64,000 bases of DNA from Pigmentiphaga kullae (lineage in GTDB: Bacteria; Pseudomonadota; Gammaproteobacteria; Burkholderiales; Burkholderiaceae_B). The stretch is taken from positions 434,001 to 498,000 of the forward strand of contig NZ_SGXC01000002.1 of NCBI RefSeq assembly GCF_004216695.1. The letters run 5' to 3'. The position numbers and the translations under genes were made by a program. The notes under the pieces were generated by a model. It saw nothing but the letters and a program-made list of their open reading frames with translations, made no database searches and was not told where the DNA came from. Of this stretch, positions 15,596 to 26,818 are shown piece by piece (position 1 is the stretch's first letter; the number at the start of each line of letters is the position of its first letter).

Positions 15596-16269
15596 TCATC
15601 GTCCTGTGCGTGGTGGCCACGGTCGCGCTGTATTACCTGAACAAGCTGCTCTATGCCCGCCATCCGCGGCTCTGGACGCATCCCATCCTGCTGACGCCGC
15701 TCGCGCTGCTGGCCCTGTTGCTGGCCACCGGCATTTCGCTGGACGAATACACGGCCGATACGCGCGTGCTGCTGTGGTTCCTGGGCCCGGCCACGGTCGC
15801 GTTCGCGGTGCCGATCTACCAGTACCGGCGCCTGATACGTGAGCTGTGGCCGGCCCTGGCCGTGGGCACGGTGGTTGGGGTAACGGCGGCCGTGGCCAGT
15901 TCATGGTGGCTGGCACGGGCTTTCCACCTGGCCCCCGAGGTCGCGCACAGCCTGCTGGTGCGCTCGGTCTCCACGCCCTTCGCCATGGCCACGGCGGACC
16001 GCTTCGGCGGCAACGCCGACCTGGCGGCAATGTTCGTGGTCTTCACCGGACTGGCCGGCATGCTGACCGGGGAATTGATCCTGGCTCTGATGCCGCGCCG
16101 CTCCGGGCTGGCCAGCGGCGCGTCCTACGGCGCGGCGGCCCACGCGCTGGGCACGGCCAAGGCGCGCGAACTGGGCGAGGAAGCGGGCGTGATGGCCAGC
16201 CTGTTGATGATATTCAGCGGCCTGTCCATGGTGCTGCTGGCACCCGTGTTGGGCGCCTGGCTGGCCTGA
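15592..16269 (+). CDS. LrgB/CidB-family membrane protein
   Basis: A 225-residue multi-helix inner-membrane protein, partner of the CidA-like protein it overlaps by four bases. Characteristic segments are HPILLTPLALLALLLATGIS near the N terminus, FLGPATVAFAVPIYQYR, RSVSTPFAMATADRFGGN and the C-terminal ASYGAAAHALGTAKARELGE. Plant and Bacillus relatives transport glycolate, lactate or pyruvate, so carboxylate export is a reasonable guess. Expression is probably controlled by the divergent LysR regulator. A strong hairpin follows the stop. Confidence 0.9.
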   Translation: MIIVLCVVATVALYYLNKLLYARHPRLWTHPILLTPLALLALLLATGISLDEYTADTRVLLWFLGPATVAFAVPIYQYRRLIRELWPALAVGTVVGVTAAVASSWWLARAFHLAPEVAHSLLVRSVSTPFAMATADRFGGNADLAAMFVVFTGLAGMLTGELILALMPRRSGLASGASYGAAAHALGTAKARELGEEAGVMASLLMIFSGLSMVLLAPVLGAWLA

Positions 16270-16273
16270 GGAC

Positions 16274-16294
16274 GGCGGCGCCAGCGGCGCCGCC
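16274..16294. terminator. Bidirectional hairpin between lrgB-type and GST genes
   Basis: GGCGGCGCC-AGC-GGCGCCGCC is a perfect 9-bp stem with a 3-nt loop, located exactly in the 33-bp gap between two converging stop codons. No U tract follows on either strand, so termination would depend on stem stability or Rho. Confidence 0.5.
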
Positions 16295-16302
16295 CCGCGC
16301 TC

Positions 16303-17025
16303 TTAGCGCCGCTGGTACTGCGTGGCGCCGAACAGGTTTTCCTTCGCCGTGGCGTCCTGCGGCTTGCGCTGGTCGGCCAGGACCTGGATGCCGCGCTGCA
16401 CGGCCGGGCGGGCGTGGATCTCGTCGAACCAGCGCTTGACGTTGGGGAAATCCGCCAGGTCCACGCCCTGGTTGGCGTGCGAGCGGGTCCAGGGCCAGGT
16501 GGCCATGTCGGCGATGGTGTAGGCGCGGCCCGCCAGGAAGGCCTGGCGGGACAACTGCTTGTCCATGACGCTGTACAGCCGCCGGGCTTCGTTGGTGTAG
16601 CGGTTGGTGGCGTATTCGATGCGCTCGGGCGCGTACAGCCGGAAATGATGGGCCTGGCCGAACATGGGGCCGACGCCGCCCATCTGGAACATCAGCCATT
16701 GCAGCGTGTTGTAGCGTTCGCGGTCGGTCTTGCCCAGGAACTTGCCGGTCTTGCCGGCCAGGTAGACCAGGATGGCGCCGGATTCGAACAGCGAGATCTG
16801 CTTGCCGTCGGGGCCCTCGGGATCGACGATGGCGGGAATCTTGTTGTTGGGGCTGATGGCCAGGAACTCTTCCTTGAACTGGTCGCCGGCCCCGATATTG
16901 ATGCCCGTCACCTCGTACGGAAGCTTGCACTCCTCGAGCATGATGTGCACTTTGTGGCCATTGGGCGTCGGCCAGGAGTAGACCTGGATGGGCTGCTGGG
17001 CCGGCTTGGCGATCTTGTCGGTCAT
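16303..17025 (-). CDS. Glutathione S-transferase family, YfcG/YghU-like disulfide oxidoreductase
   Basis: A 240-residue GST-fold protein. The N-terminal thioredoxin-like domain contains YSWPTPNGHKVHIMLEE, the nucleophile-free variant (asparagine/threonine in place of Cys or Ser) that marks the YfcG/YghU/Ure2-like group, plus the glutathione-binding segment NNKIPAIVDPEGPDGK and ESGAILVYLA. The C-terminal helical domain contains ADMATWPWTRSH. These enzymes reduce disulfides or organic hydroperoxides with glutathione. The start at 17025 follows a GGAG ribosome site; longer in-frame extensions lack one. It converges on the lrgB-type gene and is divergent from the transporter gene. Confidence 0.9.
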   Translation of the reverse strand: MTDKIAKPAQQPIQVYSWPTPNGHKVHIMLEECKLPYEVTGINIGAGDQFKEEFLAISPNNKIPAIVDPEGPDGKQISLFESGAILVYLAGKTGKFLGKTDRERYNTLQWLMFQMGGVGPMFGQAHHFRLYAPERIEYATNRYTNEARRLYSVMDKQLSRQAFLAGRAYTIADMATWPWTRSHANQGVDLADFPNVKRWFDEIHARPAVQRGIQVLADQRKPQDATAKENLFGATQYQRR

Positions 17026-17348
17026 GCGGGACTCCGGAAAGAGGTCGAATTCGATGCGATTATGCGACAAAGACCATCGCTCGTGGCCCATAGGCCGCCT
17101 TTGTGGAAGGGATACGGGCGGGGATCTTTGACCGTGGCGCACAGCAGCTGCACCAAATGCGGGCTGGGCAGGGGGGCGACAAAGGAAGATAATCCGTGTT
17201 TACCCTTGGCCGGATCCGCCTTCCGGCCGCTGGCCGCCAGCGCGCAACGACCGCTGCGGCGGGACCAGCGACCGGCTTCGTCCGGAGGCGCCGCGAGGCC
17301 TCGTGCCCGGCGCCAGGCGCAGGTTTCCTTTGTCTTTCGGCCCATCCC
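17026..17348. other. 323-bp divergent intergenic region
   Basis: No gene is supported here. It holds the promoters of the GST gene (CATAAT on the minus strand near 17060) and possibly of the transporter gene (GATAAT at 17188-17193). The remainder is GC-rich and without clear repeats. A frame running into the transporter gene from 17196 lacks a ribosome site and family support. Confidence 0.5.
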
Positions 17349-18344
17349 ATGACTCGTCCGCGTTTCCTGCCCGATAATTTCACACTCAGCCTGATCGTCG
17401 TCGTCACCCTTGCCAGCTTCCTGCCATGTTCCGGGCAGACGGCCGTGGTATTCGACTGGATCACCAACATCGCCATCGGCCTGCTGTTCTTCCTGCACGG
17501 CGCCAAGCTGTCGCGCGAGGCCATCGTCGCGGGCGCCACCCACTGGCGGCTGCATCTGCTGATCTTCGCGTTCACCTTCGTCATGTTTCCCGTCCTGGGG
17601 ATGGCGTTCAAGCCGCTCCTGGCGCCGCTGGTCACCCCCGACCTGTACCTGGGCATCCTGTTCCTGTGCGCCTTGCCGGCCACGGTGCAGTCGGCCATCG
17701 CGCTGACGTCCATCGCGCGCGGCAACATCCCGGCGGCCATCTGCAGCGCCTCGGCTTCCAGCCTGCTGGGCATCTTCCTGACGCCGGTGCTGGTCAAGCT
17801 GATGATGAGCACCGCCGGCGAGGCGGCCTTCTCGTTCGATGCGGTGGGCAAGATCCTGGTGCAGCTGCTGCTGCCCTTCGTGGTGGGGCAGGTGATGCGC
17901 CGCTGGATAGGCGGCTGGGTCGCGCGCCATCGCGCCGTGCTCAAGTACGTGGACCAGGGCTCGATCCTGCTGGTGGTCTACTCGGCCTTCAGCGAGGCCG
18001 TGGTGGGCGGACTCTGGCACCAGACCTCGACCGCGACGCTGGCGGGCGTGCTGGTGGCCTGCGCGGTGATCCTGGCCGTGGCGCTGCTGGCCACCACCTA
18101 CATCAGCCGCGCGCTGGGGTTCTCGAAAGAGGACGAGATCACCATCGTCTTCTGCGGCTCCAAGAAAAGCCTGGCGACGGGCATTCCCATGGCCAAGGTG
18201 CTGCTGTCCAGCAGCGCGGCGGGCGCCATCGTCCTGCCGCTGATGATCTTCCACCAGATGCAGCTGATGGTGTGCGCGGTGCTGGCGCGCCGTTACGCGA
18301 ATCGTCCCGAGGAAGCGTCCGAGGCCAGCCCGCGCGCGGCCTGA
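17349..18344 (+). CDS. SBF-like (bile acid:sodium symporter family) transporter
   Basis: A 331-residue inner-membrane protein with about ten hydrophobic helices. The start MTRPRFLPDNFTLSLIVVVT and segments GLLFFLHGAKLSREAIVAGA, CALPATVQSAIALTSIARGN and FCGSKKSLATGIPMAKVL place it in the SBF_like group (PF13593), related to bile acid/arsenite permeases. The conserved KKSLATG motif corresponds to a sodium or substrate site in the family. The substrate is unknown; relatives in bacteria are mostly uncharacterised. It is a single gene, divergent from the GST gene and converging on DUF2863. Confidence 0.88.
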   Translation: MTRPRFLPDNFTLSLIVVVTLASFLPCSGQTAVVFDWITNIAIGLLFFLHGAKLSREAIVAGATHWRLHLLIFAFTFVMFPVLGMAFKPLLAPLVTPDLYLGILFLCALPATVQSAIALTSIARGNIPAAICSASASSLLGIFLTPVLVKLMMSTAGEAAFSFDAVGKILVQLLLPFVVGQVMRRWIGGWVARHRAVLKYVDQGSILLVVYSAFSEAVVGGLWHQTSTATLAGVLVACAVILAVALLATTYISRALGFSKEDEITIVFCGSKKSLATGIPMAKVLLSSSAAGAIVLPLMIFHQMQLMVCAVLARRYANRPEEASEASPRAA

Positions 18345-18362
18345 GTGCCCGCCGCGCCCCGC

Positions 18363-19550
18363 TCAGTGGAAATGGGCGGGGCCGGCCTCGGCGTCCTCGG
18401 GGGGCTCGGCATGCACCATTTCCCCCAGCGGATTGGGGAAGTAGGGCGCGCCGCAGTCGTCGCAGAATTCCAGGGGCAGCAGGCCTTGCAGCTTGCGCAG
18501 GTCGGTCACGCCCAGTTCCCGCAACTGGTCGGCGATCACGTCCATGGCCGGCATCTCGGGATCGTCGTCGTCGCGGCCGAACAGCGGCCAGGCCGAACCG
18601 TAGATGACGTCGTTGCTCTGGCGCTGGGTGAAGCCGATGCGGTATTCCTCGACCTCGGTCTCGCCGCAGGCGGCGATGACGGCGCGCAACTGGTCGGGCG
18701 CGATGCCCAGCGTGGCTTCGAGCCAGGCCACCGAGGCCCGCAGCGACAGCGGCCGCACGCGCCGGTCGGCCTCGCGGTTGTTGACGTAGTAGGCGTCCGG
18801 CAGCAGGCATTCGAAGCCGCAGCCGGGCAGCAGGTCGGCGAACAGCGGCGCGGCCTGCGCTTCCCACTGGGCCAGGCAGCTTTCGCGCGTATGTTCGGGC
18901 TTGCCGGGGTTCTCCTGCCAGCGGAACACCGCCGCGCCGCGCGGCACGGCAACGGCCGCCACCACGTAGCGCGTGTCGGCCAGCAGGTTCGCGACCTCGG
19001 TGTCGGTGGCGGGCATGCGCGGCAGCGTCAGCCCCAGCGCCTGCGCGCCCAGCCGGCCCAGCCACTGACGGGTGGCGCTGAACGAGCGCGGCATCTGGTC
19101 CACGCTGTAGAGCTCCGGCGCCAGCGCCATGCGCGCGTCGGCCGCCAGGATGTGGCCGTGCAGCTGGGCCTTCAGCGCGTCCAGCAGACCGATGCGTATC
19201 GGGCCGTAGGGAATGCTGAAACGGGTCCAGGCCACCACCGGCGCGACCACCAGCAGCACGTCGTGGTCCACGCCGTCCTTCTGCAGCGTCAGCGATTCCG
19301 ACAGGGTCTCGGCCTGCTCGACCAGGATCTCGTAGGCGCCGGCGTTGCGCTGGTACAGGACCTCGAGCGCGGCCTCGATGGTCGCGTCCTGGCCGCCGTG
19401 CATGAGCTTCTCCAGCAGCGTGCCCAGCTCTCCTTCCCAATAGCGATCCTCGACCCGGCTGCCCGAGCCGTTGAGCGACAGGGACAGCGAGACGAGTTTT
19501 TCGGCATCGCGGTTGAGGCGGGACGAGGAGGTGCTGCGGGAACGGGGCAT
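18363..19550 (-). CDS. DUF2863 family protein
   Basis: A 395-residue cytoplasmic protein of unknown function, recognised by its overall sequence as the DUF2863 family largely confined to Burkholderiales. The N terminus is Ser/Arg-rich, the body is mixed alpha/beta, and the C terminus contains a probable zinc site CDDCGAPYFPN and ends in a His-containing tail. No enzyme motif is recognised. It is the last gene of a minus-strand run that includes the HMG-CoA lyase gene, whose stop is 43 bp upstream of its start. Its lineage restriction supports the taxonomic placement of the window. Confidence 0.85.
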   Translation of the reverse strand: MPRSRSTSSSRLNRDAEKLVSLSLSLNGSGSRVEDRYWEGELGTLLEKLMHGGQDATIEAALEVLYQRNAGAYEILVEQAETLSESLTLQKDGVDHDVLLVVAPVVAWTRFSIPYGPIRIGLLDALKAQLHGHILAADARMALAPELYSVDQMPRSFSATRQWLGRLGAQALGLTLPRMPATDTEVANLLADTRYVVAAVAVPRGAAVFRWQENPGKPEHTRESCLAQWEAQAAPLFADLLPGCGFECLLPDAYYVNNREADRRVRPLSLRASVAWLEATLGIAPDQLRAVIAACGETEVEEYRIGFTQRQSNDVIYGSAWPLFGRDDDDPEMPAMDVIADQLRELGVTDLRKLQGLLPLEFCDDCGAPYFPNPLGEMVHAEPPEDAEAGPAHFH

Positions 19551-19593
19551 GGAGGGGTCGCGGCTGACGGAATGATTGTTCGAGTCCGCTAGT

Positions 19594-20505
19594 TTATCTC
19601 CCCGGCGCCGGATGGGTGCGCAGGCGCGGTCCCGCGGCCAGCAACTGGCTGGGCACTTCGCGCGCGACCAGGCGCGGCAGGGCGGCCACGACTTCCATCA
19701 GCGGGGCCAGCGAGACGCCGGTGTCCACGCCCATGCAGTCGAACATGTGGACGAGTTCCTCGGTGCTGGCGTTGCCGCTGGCGCCCGGCGCATAGGGGCA
19801 GCCGCCCAGGCCGCCCACGGCGCCGTCGAAGCGGCGCATGCCTGCCTGCCAGGCCGCCAGCGCATTGGCCAGCGCCATGCCGCGGGTGTTGTGCAGGTGC
19901 AGGGTCAAGGGGATGGAGGCGGGCAGGAGGGCGGCCAGCGACGCGGCCAGGTCCGCCACCTGCGTGGGGTAGGCCATGCCGGTGGTGTCGCACAGCGTGA
20001 TGCCGGCCGCGCCGGCGCCGGCGAAAAGCCGCGCCAGCCGCTCGACCTCGGACGGCGCGATGTCGCCTTCGAACGGGCAGCCGAAGGCGGTGGACAGCGA
20101 GACGTTGCAGGGTACGCCGGCCTGGCCCGCGCGCTCGAGCATGGCCAGCAGCTGGGCCGTGGATTGCTCGCGCGTCATGCGCAGGTTGGCCTGGTTGTGG
20201 GTCTCGCTGGCCGACATCACCAGGTTCAGCTCGTCGGCGCCGCTGTCCAGCGCGCGCTCCATGCCGCGCAGGTTGGGCACCAGGCAGGTGTAGACCACGC
20301 CGGGCCGGCGGCGGATGCGCTGCATGACGGCCTCGGCATCGGCCAGCGCGGGAATGGCGCGGGCCGAGGTGAAGCTGGTGACCTCGATGCGGGCGAACCC
20401 GCAGTCGGACAGCGCATCGACCAGCGCCACCTTGTCGTCGGTGGCGACGAAGGCCGGCTCGATCTGCAGCCCGTCGCGCGGCCCGACTTCGTTGATCTCG
20501 ATCAT
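19594..20505 (-). CDS. Hydroxymethylglutaryl-CoA lyase family protein
   Basis: TIM-barrel lyase of 303 residues, cleaving a 3-hydroxy-3-methylglutaryl-CoA-type thioester to acetyl-CoA and a keto acid. The opening EVGPRDGLQ supplies the catalytic arginine and the metal-binding aspartate, LHLHNTRG supplies the metal histidines, and GGLGGCPYAPGASGN is the signature loop with the catalytic cysteine. Its start overlaps the stop of the CoA-transferase gene by four bases (ATGA). That pairing suggests a small pathway: CoA loading of a hydroxy-dicarboxylate (hydroxymethylglutarate, citramalate or similar) followed by lyase cleavage. Leucine catabolism is another possibility but no other leucine genes are near. 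Confidence 0.9.
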   Translation of the reverse strand: MIEINEVGPRDGLQIEPAFVATDDKVALVDALSDCGFARIEVTSFTSARAIPALADAEAVMQRIRRRPGVVYTCLVPNLRGMERALDSGADELNLVMSASETHNQANLRMTREQSTAQLLAMLERAGQAGVPCNVSLSTAFGCPFEGDIAPSEVERLARLFAGAGAAGITLCDTTGMAYPTQVADLAASLAALLPASIPLTLHLHNTRGMALANALAAWQAGMRRFDGAVGGLGGCPYAPGASGNASTEELVHMFDCMGVDTGVSLAPLMEVVAALPRLVAREVPSQLLAAGPRLRTHPAPGR

Positions 20506-21698
20506 GCGATCACTCCCTTGCCGCGCAGCGTCCGCAATGCCTCGTCGTCCAGGCCCGCGCCGCGCAGCACGGCGTCGGTGTGTTCGCCCAGGGTCGGCGC
20601 GCGGTGGCGGATGGCGCCCGGGTTGGCTGACAGCTTGGGCACGATGCCGGGCATCTCGACCTTCAGGCCCTTGGCCGAGGTGATCTCCTGAATCATGTCG
20701 CGGGCGCGGTAGTGCGGGTCCTGGGCAATGTCGCGGGCGTTGTAGATGCGGCCGGCGGGCACGTCGGCCTCGCGCAGTGCCGCCAGCACGGCGCCGCTGT
20801 CCAGCGTGCGGGTCCAGGCGCCGATGGCCTCGTCCAGTTCCGCCGCGCGTTGTGCGCGGCCGTCGTTGCGGGCCAGGCCGGGATCGTCTGCCAGGTCGCC
20901 GCGCCCCATGCGCCGCATCAGGCGCACGAAGATACCGTCGCCGTTGCCGGCGATCAGCACGTACTCGCCGTCGGCGCAGGGGTAGGCATTCGAAGGCGCG
21001 ATGCCGGGCAGCGCGCCGCCGGCCGGCTGGCGCACGGCACCGAACACCGAGTACTCGGGCAGCAGGCTTTCGCTCAGGTTGAACACGCTTTCATACAGCG
21101 CGGTGTCGATCATCTGCCCCTGGCCGCCGCGCGCGTCGCGGTCGTACAGCGCCAGCAGCACGCCCATTGCGCCGTGCAGGCCGGCGATCGTGTCGCCCAG
21201 CGACAGCCCCGCGCGCACGGGCGGGCGGCCCGGTTCGCCGGTCAGGTGGCGCAGGCCGGCCATGGCTTCGCCGATCGCGGCGAAACCCGGCTCGTCGCGC
21301 TTGGTGCCGGTCTGGCCGTAGCCCGAGACGCGCAGCATGATCAGACGGGGATTCAGCGCATGCAGGGCTTCCCAGCCCAGGCCCCATTTCTCCATGGCGC
21401 CGGGGCGGAAGTTCTCGATCAGCACGTCGGCCTGCGCGGCCAGCCTGCGCACCAGTTCCTGCCCTTCGGGCTGGCGCAGGTCCACGCATACCGATTGCTT
21501 GCTGCGCGACTGTGCTTCCCACCAGACCGAGGTGCCTTCGTGCAGCATGCGCCACTTGCGCAGCGGATCGCCCTGGCCGGGCGGTTCGATCTTGATGATT
21601 TCGGCGCCGAAATCGGCCAGTGTCTTGGCGGCGAACGGGCCGGCGATCAACTGGCCCAGTTCCAGGATGCGGATGCCTTCGAGGATTTGCCGTGGCAT
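20502..21698 (-). CDS. CaiB/BaiF family (class III) CoA-transferase
   Basis: A 398-residue family III CoA-transferase. It moves CoA between carboxylic acids through an aspartyl-CoA intermediate. The N terminus LEGIRILELGQLIAGPFAAK and the segment LIENFRPGAMEKWGLG are diagnostic; the catalytic aspartate is expected in the HLTGEP/SLGDTIAG region (about residue 168). Coupled by a 4-base overlap to the downstream lyase gene, with which it probably forms a two-step acyl-CoA pathway. A LysR gene lies 114 bp upstream on the same strand and may control the pair. Substrate is not identifiable from sequence. Confidence 0.92.
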   Translation of the reverse strand: MPRQILEGIRILELGQLIAGPFAAKTLADFGAEIIKIEPPGQGDPLRKWRMLHEGTSVWWEAQSRSKQSVCVDLRQPEGQELVRRLAAQADVLIENFRPGAMEKWGLGWEALHALNPRLIMLRVSGYGQTGTKRDEPGFAAIGEAMAGLRHLTGEPGRPPVRAGLSLGDTIAGLHGAMGVLLALYDRDARGGQGQMIDTALYESVFNLSESLLPEYSVFGAVRQPAGGALPGIAPSNAYPCADGEYVLIAGNGDGIFVRLMRRMGRGDLADDPGLARNDGRAQRAAELDEAIGAWTRTLDSGAVLAALREADVPAGRIYNARDIAQDPHYRARDMIQEITSAKGLKVEMPGIVPKLSANPGAIRHRAPTLGEHTDAVLRGAGLDDEALRTLRGKGVIA

Positions 21699-21812
21699 GG
21701 GAGGTCTCGCGGAGAAATGGCTGGGCGACAGTGTGACCCGAAACGTCCGGAGGGGGAAATGGACGATCGGGCAAGCGGGGTTTGCCGGAATGCGAAAGCC
21801 CGGGCGGCGCCG

Positions 21813-22721
21813 TCAGGCCGGCGTGGCGGCCGTGCGCAGGTGCGACACCAGCAGCCGCGCCGGCGCCGTCAGCGCCTCGGGCGCGCGCACGCCCAGCAAC
21901 AGGCCGCGCCTGGCCCAGCCGTCCTCCAGCGCGACCAGCTTCAGATTCATGGACTTCGCATGCGGGGCCGCCGCAAGGCGGGGCAGGATTCCCACGCCCA
22001 TGCCGGTCGCGACCATCCGGCAGATGGCATCGAAGCTGCGTACCTGGATGCGCGGCCGGATGGGCCGGTCCAGCCGGCTGCTTTCCTCCCTTATCCGGTT
22101 GGCGAGCGAGGTCGCGTCCGGCAGGCTGACGTGGTCGCAGTCCAGCGTGTCGCGGAAGGCCACCGCGCGCCGCGACGCCAGCGCATGCGCGCGTGGGGCG
22201 ATCAGCACCAGTTCGTCCTCGCGGTAGGGGTAGGTCGCCAGGCCCTCGGCGGGCGTGCGGTCGGCGAACACGCCGACGTCGGCGCGGTTCTCGTTCAGCG
22301 CGGCCACGATGTCGGCGCTGTTCTGTTCCTCCAGCTCGATGCGGATGCCGGGATGGCCGGCCATGAATGCCGACAGGTCTTCCGGCAGGAACTGCGTGAT
22401 GGACGAGGTATTGGCGGCGATGCGGACCTGGCCCACGGCGCCGCTGGCATAGTCGGACATCCGGCCGGCCAGTTGCTCCACGTCCTGCAGGATGCGCAGC
22501 GCGTGCTGCAGGCAGGCGCGCCCGGCCTCGGTCAGCTCCACGCCCGAGGCCCGGCGATAGAGCAGTGGCGTGCGGACCGCGTCCTCCAGGTCGGCGATGC
22601 GCCGGCTGGCCGCGCCCACGGCCAGGTTGGCCTGGCGGGCAGCGGCCGAGATGCTGCCGTGGCGCGCGACGGCAGCGAACAGCGACAGCGTGACGAGATC
22701 GAAGCGCGAGAGATTGACCAA
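21813..22721 (-). CDS. LysR-family regulator
   Basis: LysR protein of about 302 residues with an N-terminal helix-turn-helix (FDLVTLSLFAAVARHGSISA, then ANLAVGAASRRIADLEDAV) and a substrate-binding effector domain. TTG 22721 is chosen as start because CGGAG stands eight bases upstream and the family length fits; a GTG at 22772 is open but lacks a ribosome site. It lies between acnA and the CoA-transferase/lyase pair, all on one strand, so either could be its target. Unlike most LysR genes, it is not divergent from a neighbour. Confidence 0.85.
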   Translation of the reverse strand: MVNLSRFDLVTLSLFAAVARHGSISAAARQANLAVGAASRRIADLEDAVRTPLLYRRASGVELTEAGRACLQHALRILQDVEQLAGRMSDYASGAVGQVRIAANTSSITQFLPEDLSAFMAGHPGIRIELEEQNSADIVAALNENRADVGVFADRTPAEGLATYPYREDELVLIAPRAHALASRRAVAFRDTLDCDHVSLPDATSLANRIREESSRLDRPIRPRIQVRSFDAICRMVATGMGVGILPRLAAAPHAKSMNLKLVALEDGWARRGLLLGVRAPEALTAPARLLVSHLRTAATPA

Positions 22722-22795
22722 GCGTGGGCTCCGCAGATGTGGCGAGGCCCGCGCCAGGCGCCGCGAGGGCACCGAAAAGCGCAGGCCTCGGGTGG

Positions 22796-22814
22796 CGGCC
22801 CCGGCGAGGGGCCG
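22796..22814 (-). terminator. Hairpin after acnA
   Basis: CGGCCCC and GGGGCCG form a 7-bp stem with a 5-nt loop, seven bases past the acnA stop codon. No U tract follows, so it may only protect the 3' end or assist Rho-dependent termination before the LysR gene. Confidence 0.35.
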
Positions 22815-22821
22815 TCCGGCT

Positions 22822-25524
<2,703 letters not shown>

Positions 25525-25616
25525 GATGGGCTCCGAAGGAAAACCGGTTAAATCTACCACTTATGTTGCATCGTTGCGATGTAGGGGGCGGATGACTTTC
25601 TATAAGGGTAGGTCCT

Positions 25617-25641
25617 ATGTCTTATATAAGATATAAGACAT
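25617..25641. promoter_or_regulatory. 25-bp palindrome upstream of acnA
   Basis: Arms ATGTCTTATAT and ATATAAGACAT, separated by AAG, form a perfect 11-bp inverted repeat; nested in it is a second perfect palindrome, TCTTATATAAGA (25620-25631). It lies in an AT-rich patch of an otherwise GC-rich genome, 92 bp before acnA, where a promoter is expected. This is the size and symmetry of an operator for a dimeric repressor or activator. The regulator is not identified. Confidence 0.65.
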
Positions 25642-25755
25642 AAAAATGCAAGTGATGTTTGGACCGCAGGGGGGAGGTTTGGTTCTTGAGGCGGCCTGCT
25701 CCCGGCCCCCGGCCGCAAGCAGGCCTGCACCGAGGTTGGCGGAGAGGGGCTCTGG

Positions 25756-26208
25756 TCATCCGGCTGGTGTTGGGGTGGGGTGGCGCAGGTGGATCAGAGG
25801 ATAGGGGCGGCCCCGGCCGTCCCGCGGGGAGCGGCCGGTGGGGGTGAAGCCCAGGCGTTCGTAGAAGCCTATGGCTTGGGCGTTCTGTTCGTTCACGTCG
25901 GTGGTCAGGCCGGGGCATCGTTCCAGGGCGTGCCGGACCAGGGCGCGGCCGAGGCCGGATCCGCGGTGGTCGGGGTCGACGAACAGGGCTTCCATGTGGC
26001 CGTCGTTCAGCAGCATGAAAGCCAGGGCGCGGTCCTGGTCGTCCACGGCTACCCAGAGCGGGGCGTCGGGCAGGAAGGCCGCGACTTCGCGGTCGATGGC
26101 CTGGCGGTCTTCCGGTGCCAGGAAGTCGTGGGTGGCGTCCACGGCGCGGCGCCAGATGGCGATGGCGCGGGGGGCGTCCTGGGGAGTGGAGGGGCGGATC
26201 TTGATCAC
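25756..26208 (-). CDS. GNAT-family N-acetyltransferase, YjaB-like
   Basis: Acetyl-CoA-dependent acetyltransferase of 150 residues closely resembling E. coli YjaB along its length: IAIWRRAVDATHDFLAPED, FLPDAPLWVAVDD, FMLLNDGHMEALFVDPDHRG and LTTDVNEQNAQAIGFYERLG. The acetyl-CoA pyrophosphate loop is HRGSGLGRALV (about 88-98). The natural substrate of YjaB proteins is not established. GTG 26208 matches the YjaB start; an in-frame GTG at 26229 is also open. A single gene, divergent from the lipoprotein gene, upstream of acnA on the same strand but separated from it by the acnA regulatory region. Confidence 0.85.
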   Translation of the reverse strand: MIKIRPSTPQDAPRAIAIWRRAVDATHDFLAPEDRQAIDREVAAFLPDAPLWVAVDDQDRALAFMLLNDGHMEALFVDPDHRGSGLGRALVRHALERCPGLTTDVNEQNAQAIGFYERLGFTPTGRSPRDGRGRPYPLIHLRHPTPTPAG

Positions 26209-26295
26209 GGGACAGTATAGCCACGGCACGGCCGAGGCCGCTCTCCGCTATGCTTGAGCGTTCGCTTCCACAACAACAATGAAGGGGGGAAGTTC

Positions 26296-26778
26296 ATGAA
26301 AGGTCTGGGAATGGTGATTCTGGCCGGCGCGCTGGCAGGCTGTGCCACGAATCCTGGGGTGTCCGGGGGCGCGCTGGCGCCTCACCTGGAAAGCTGCAAG
26401 GGGGTGAGCGAGCAGGAGATCGCCGGCCTGTTCGACCGGTGGAACCGCTCGCTGCAGACCGGGGATCCGCATCGGGTGGTGGCCAACTACGCGCCGGATT
26501 CGGTGTTGCTGCCCACCATGTCCAACCAGCCCCGCTACACCGCGCAGGCCAAGGAGGACTACTTCCATCATTTCCTGGAAGACCGGCCGGCGGGCCGTAT
26601 CGACGAGCGCCGCATCGCGCTGGGGTGCAATACCGCGGTCGACTCGGGGCTCTACACCTTCACCTTCGCCCGGACGGGGGCCGCGGTCAGGGCGCGCTAC
26701 ACCTATACCTATCGCTGGGACGGGCAGCAATGGCTGATCACCAGCCATCACTCGTCGGCGATGCCGGAAAGGAAGTAA
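26296..26778 (+). CDS. Lipoprotein with SnoaL/CaMKII-association-like (SgcJ/EcaC) domain
   Basis: A 160-residue probable lipoprotein. The signal peptide MKGLGMVILAGALAGC ends in a lipobox with acylated C16. The body is a cone-shaped alpha+beta fold: an N-terminal helix EIAGLFDRWNRSLQTGDPHR, then YAPDSVLLPTMSNQPRYT and a final TYTYRWDGQQWLITSHHSS. This is the pattern of the SgcJ/EcaC or CaMKII-association family, which binds small ligands but has no uniform function. GGGGGGA precedes ATG 26296. It precedes selD by 72 bp on the same strand, with an inverted repeat in between. Confidence 0.78.
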   Translation: MKGLGMVILAGALAGCATNPGVSGGALAPHLESCKGVSEQEIAGLFDRWNRSLQTGDPHRVVANYAPDSVLLPTMSNQPRYTAQAKEDYFHHFLEDRPAGRIDERRIALGCNTAVDSGLYTFTFARTGAAVRARYTYTYRWDGQQWLITSHHSSAMPERK

Positions 26779-26818
26779 GGGGCGCCGGGCGGCAGGCCCG
26801 GCTGGACGGGTGTTCTAG

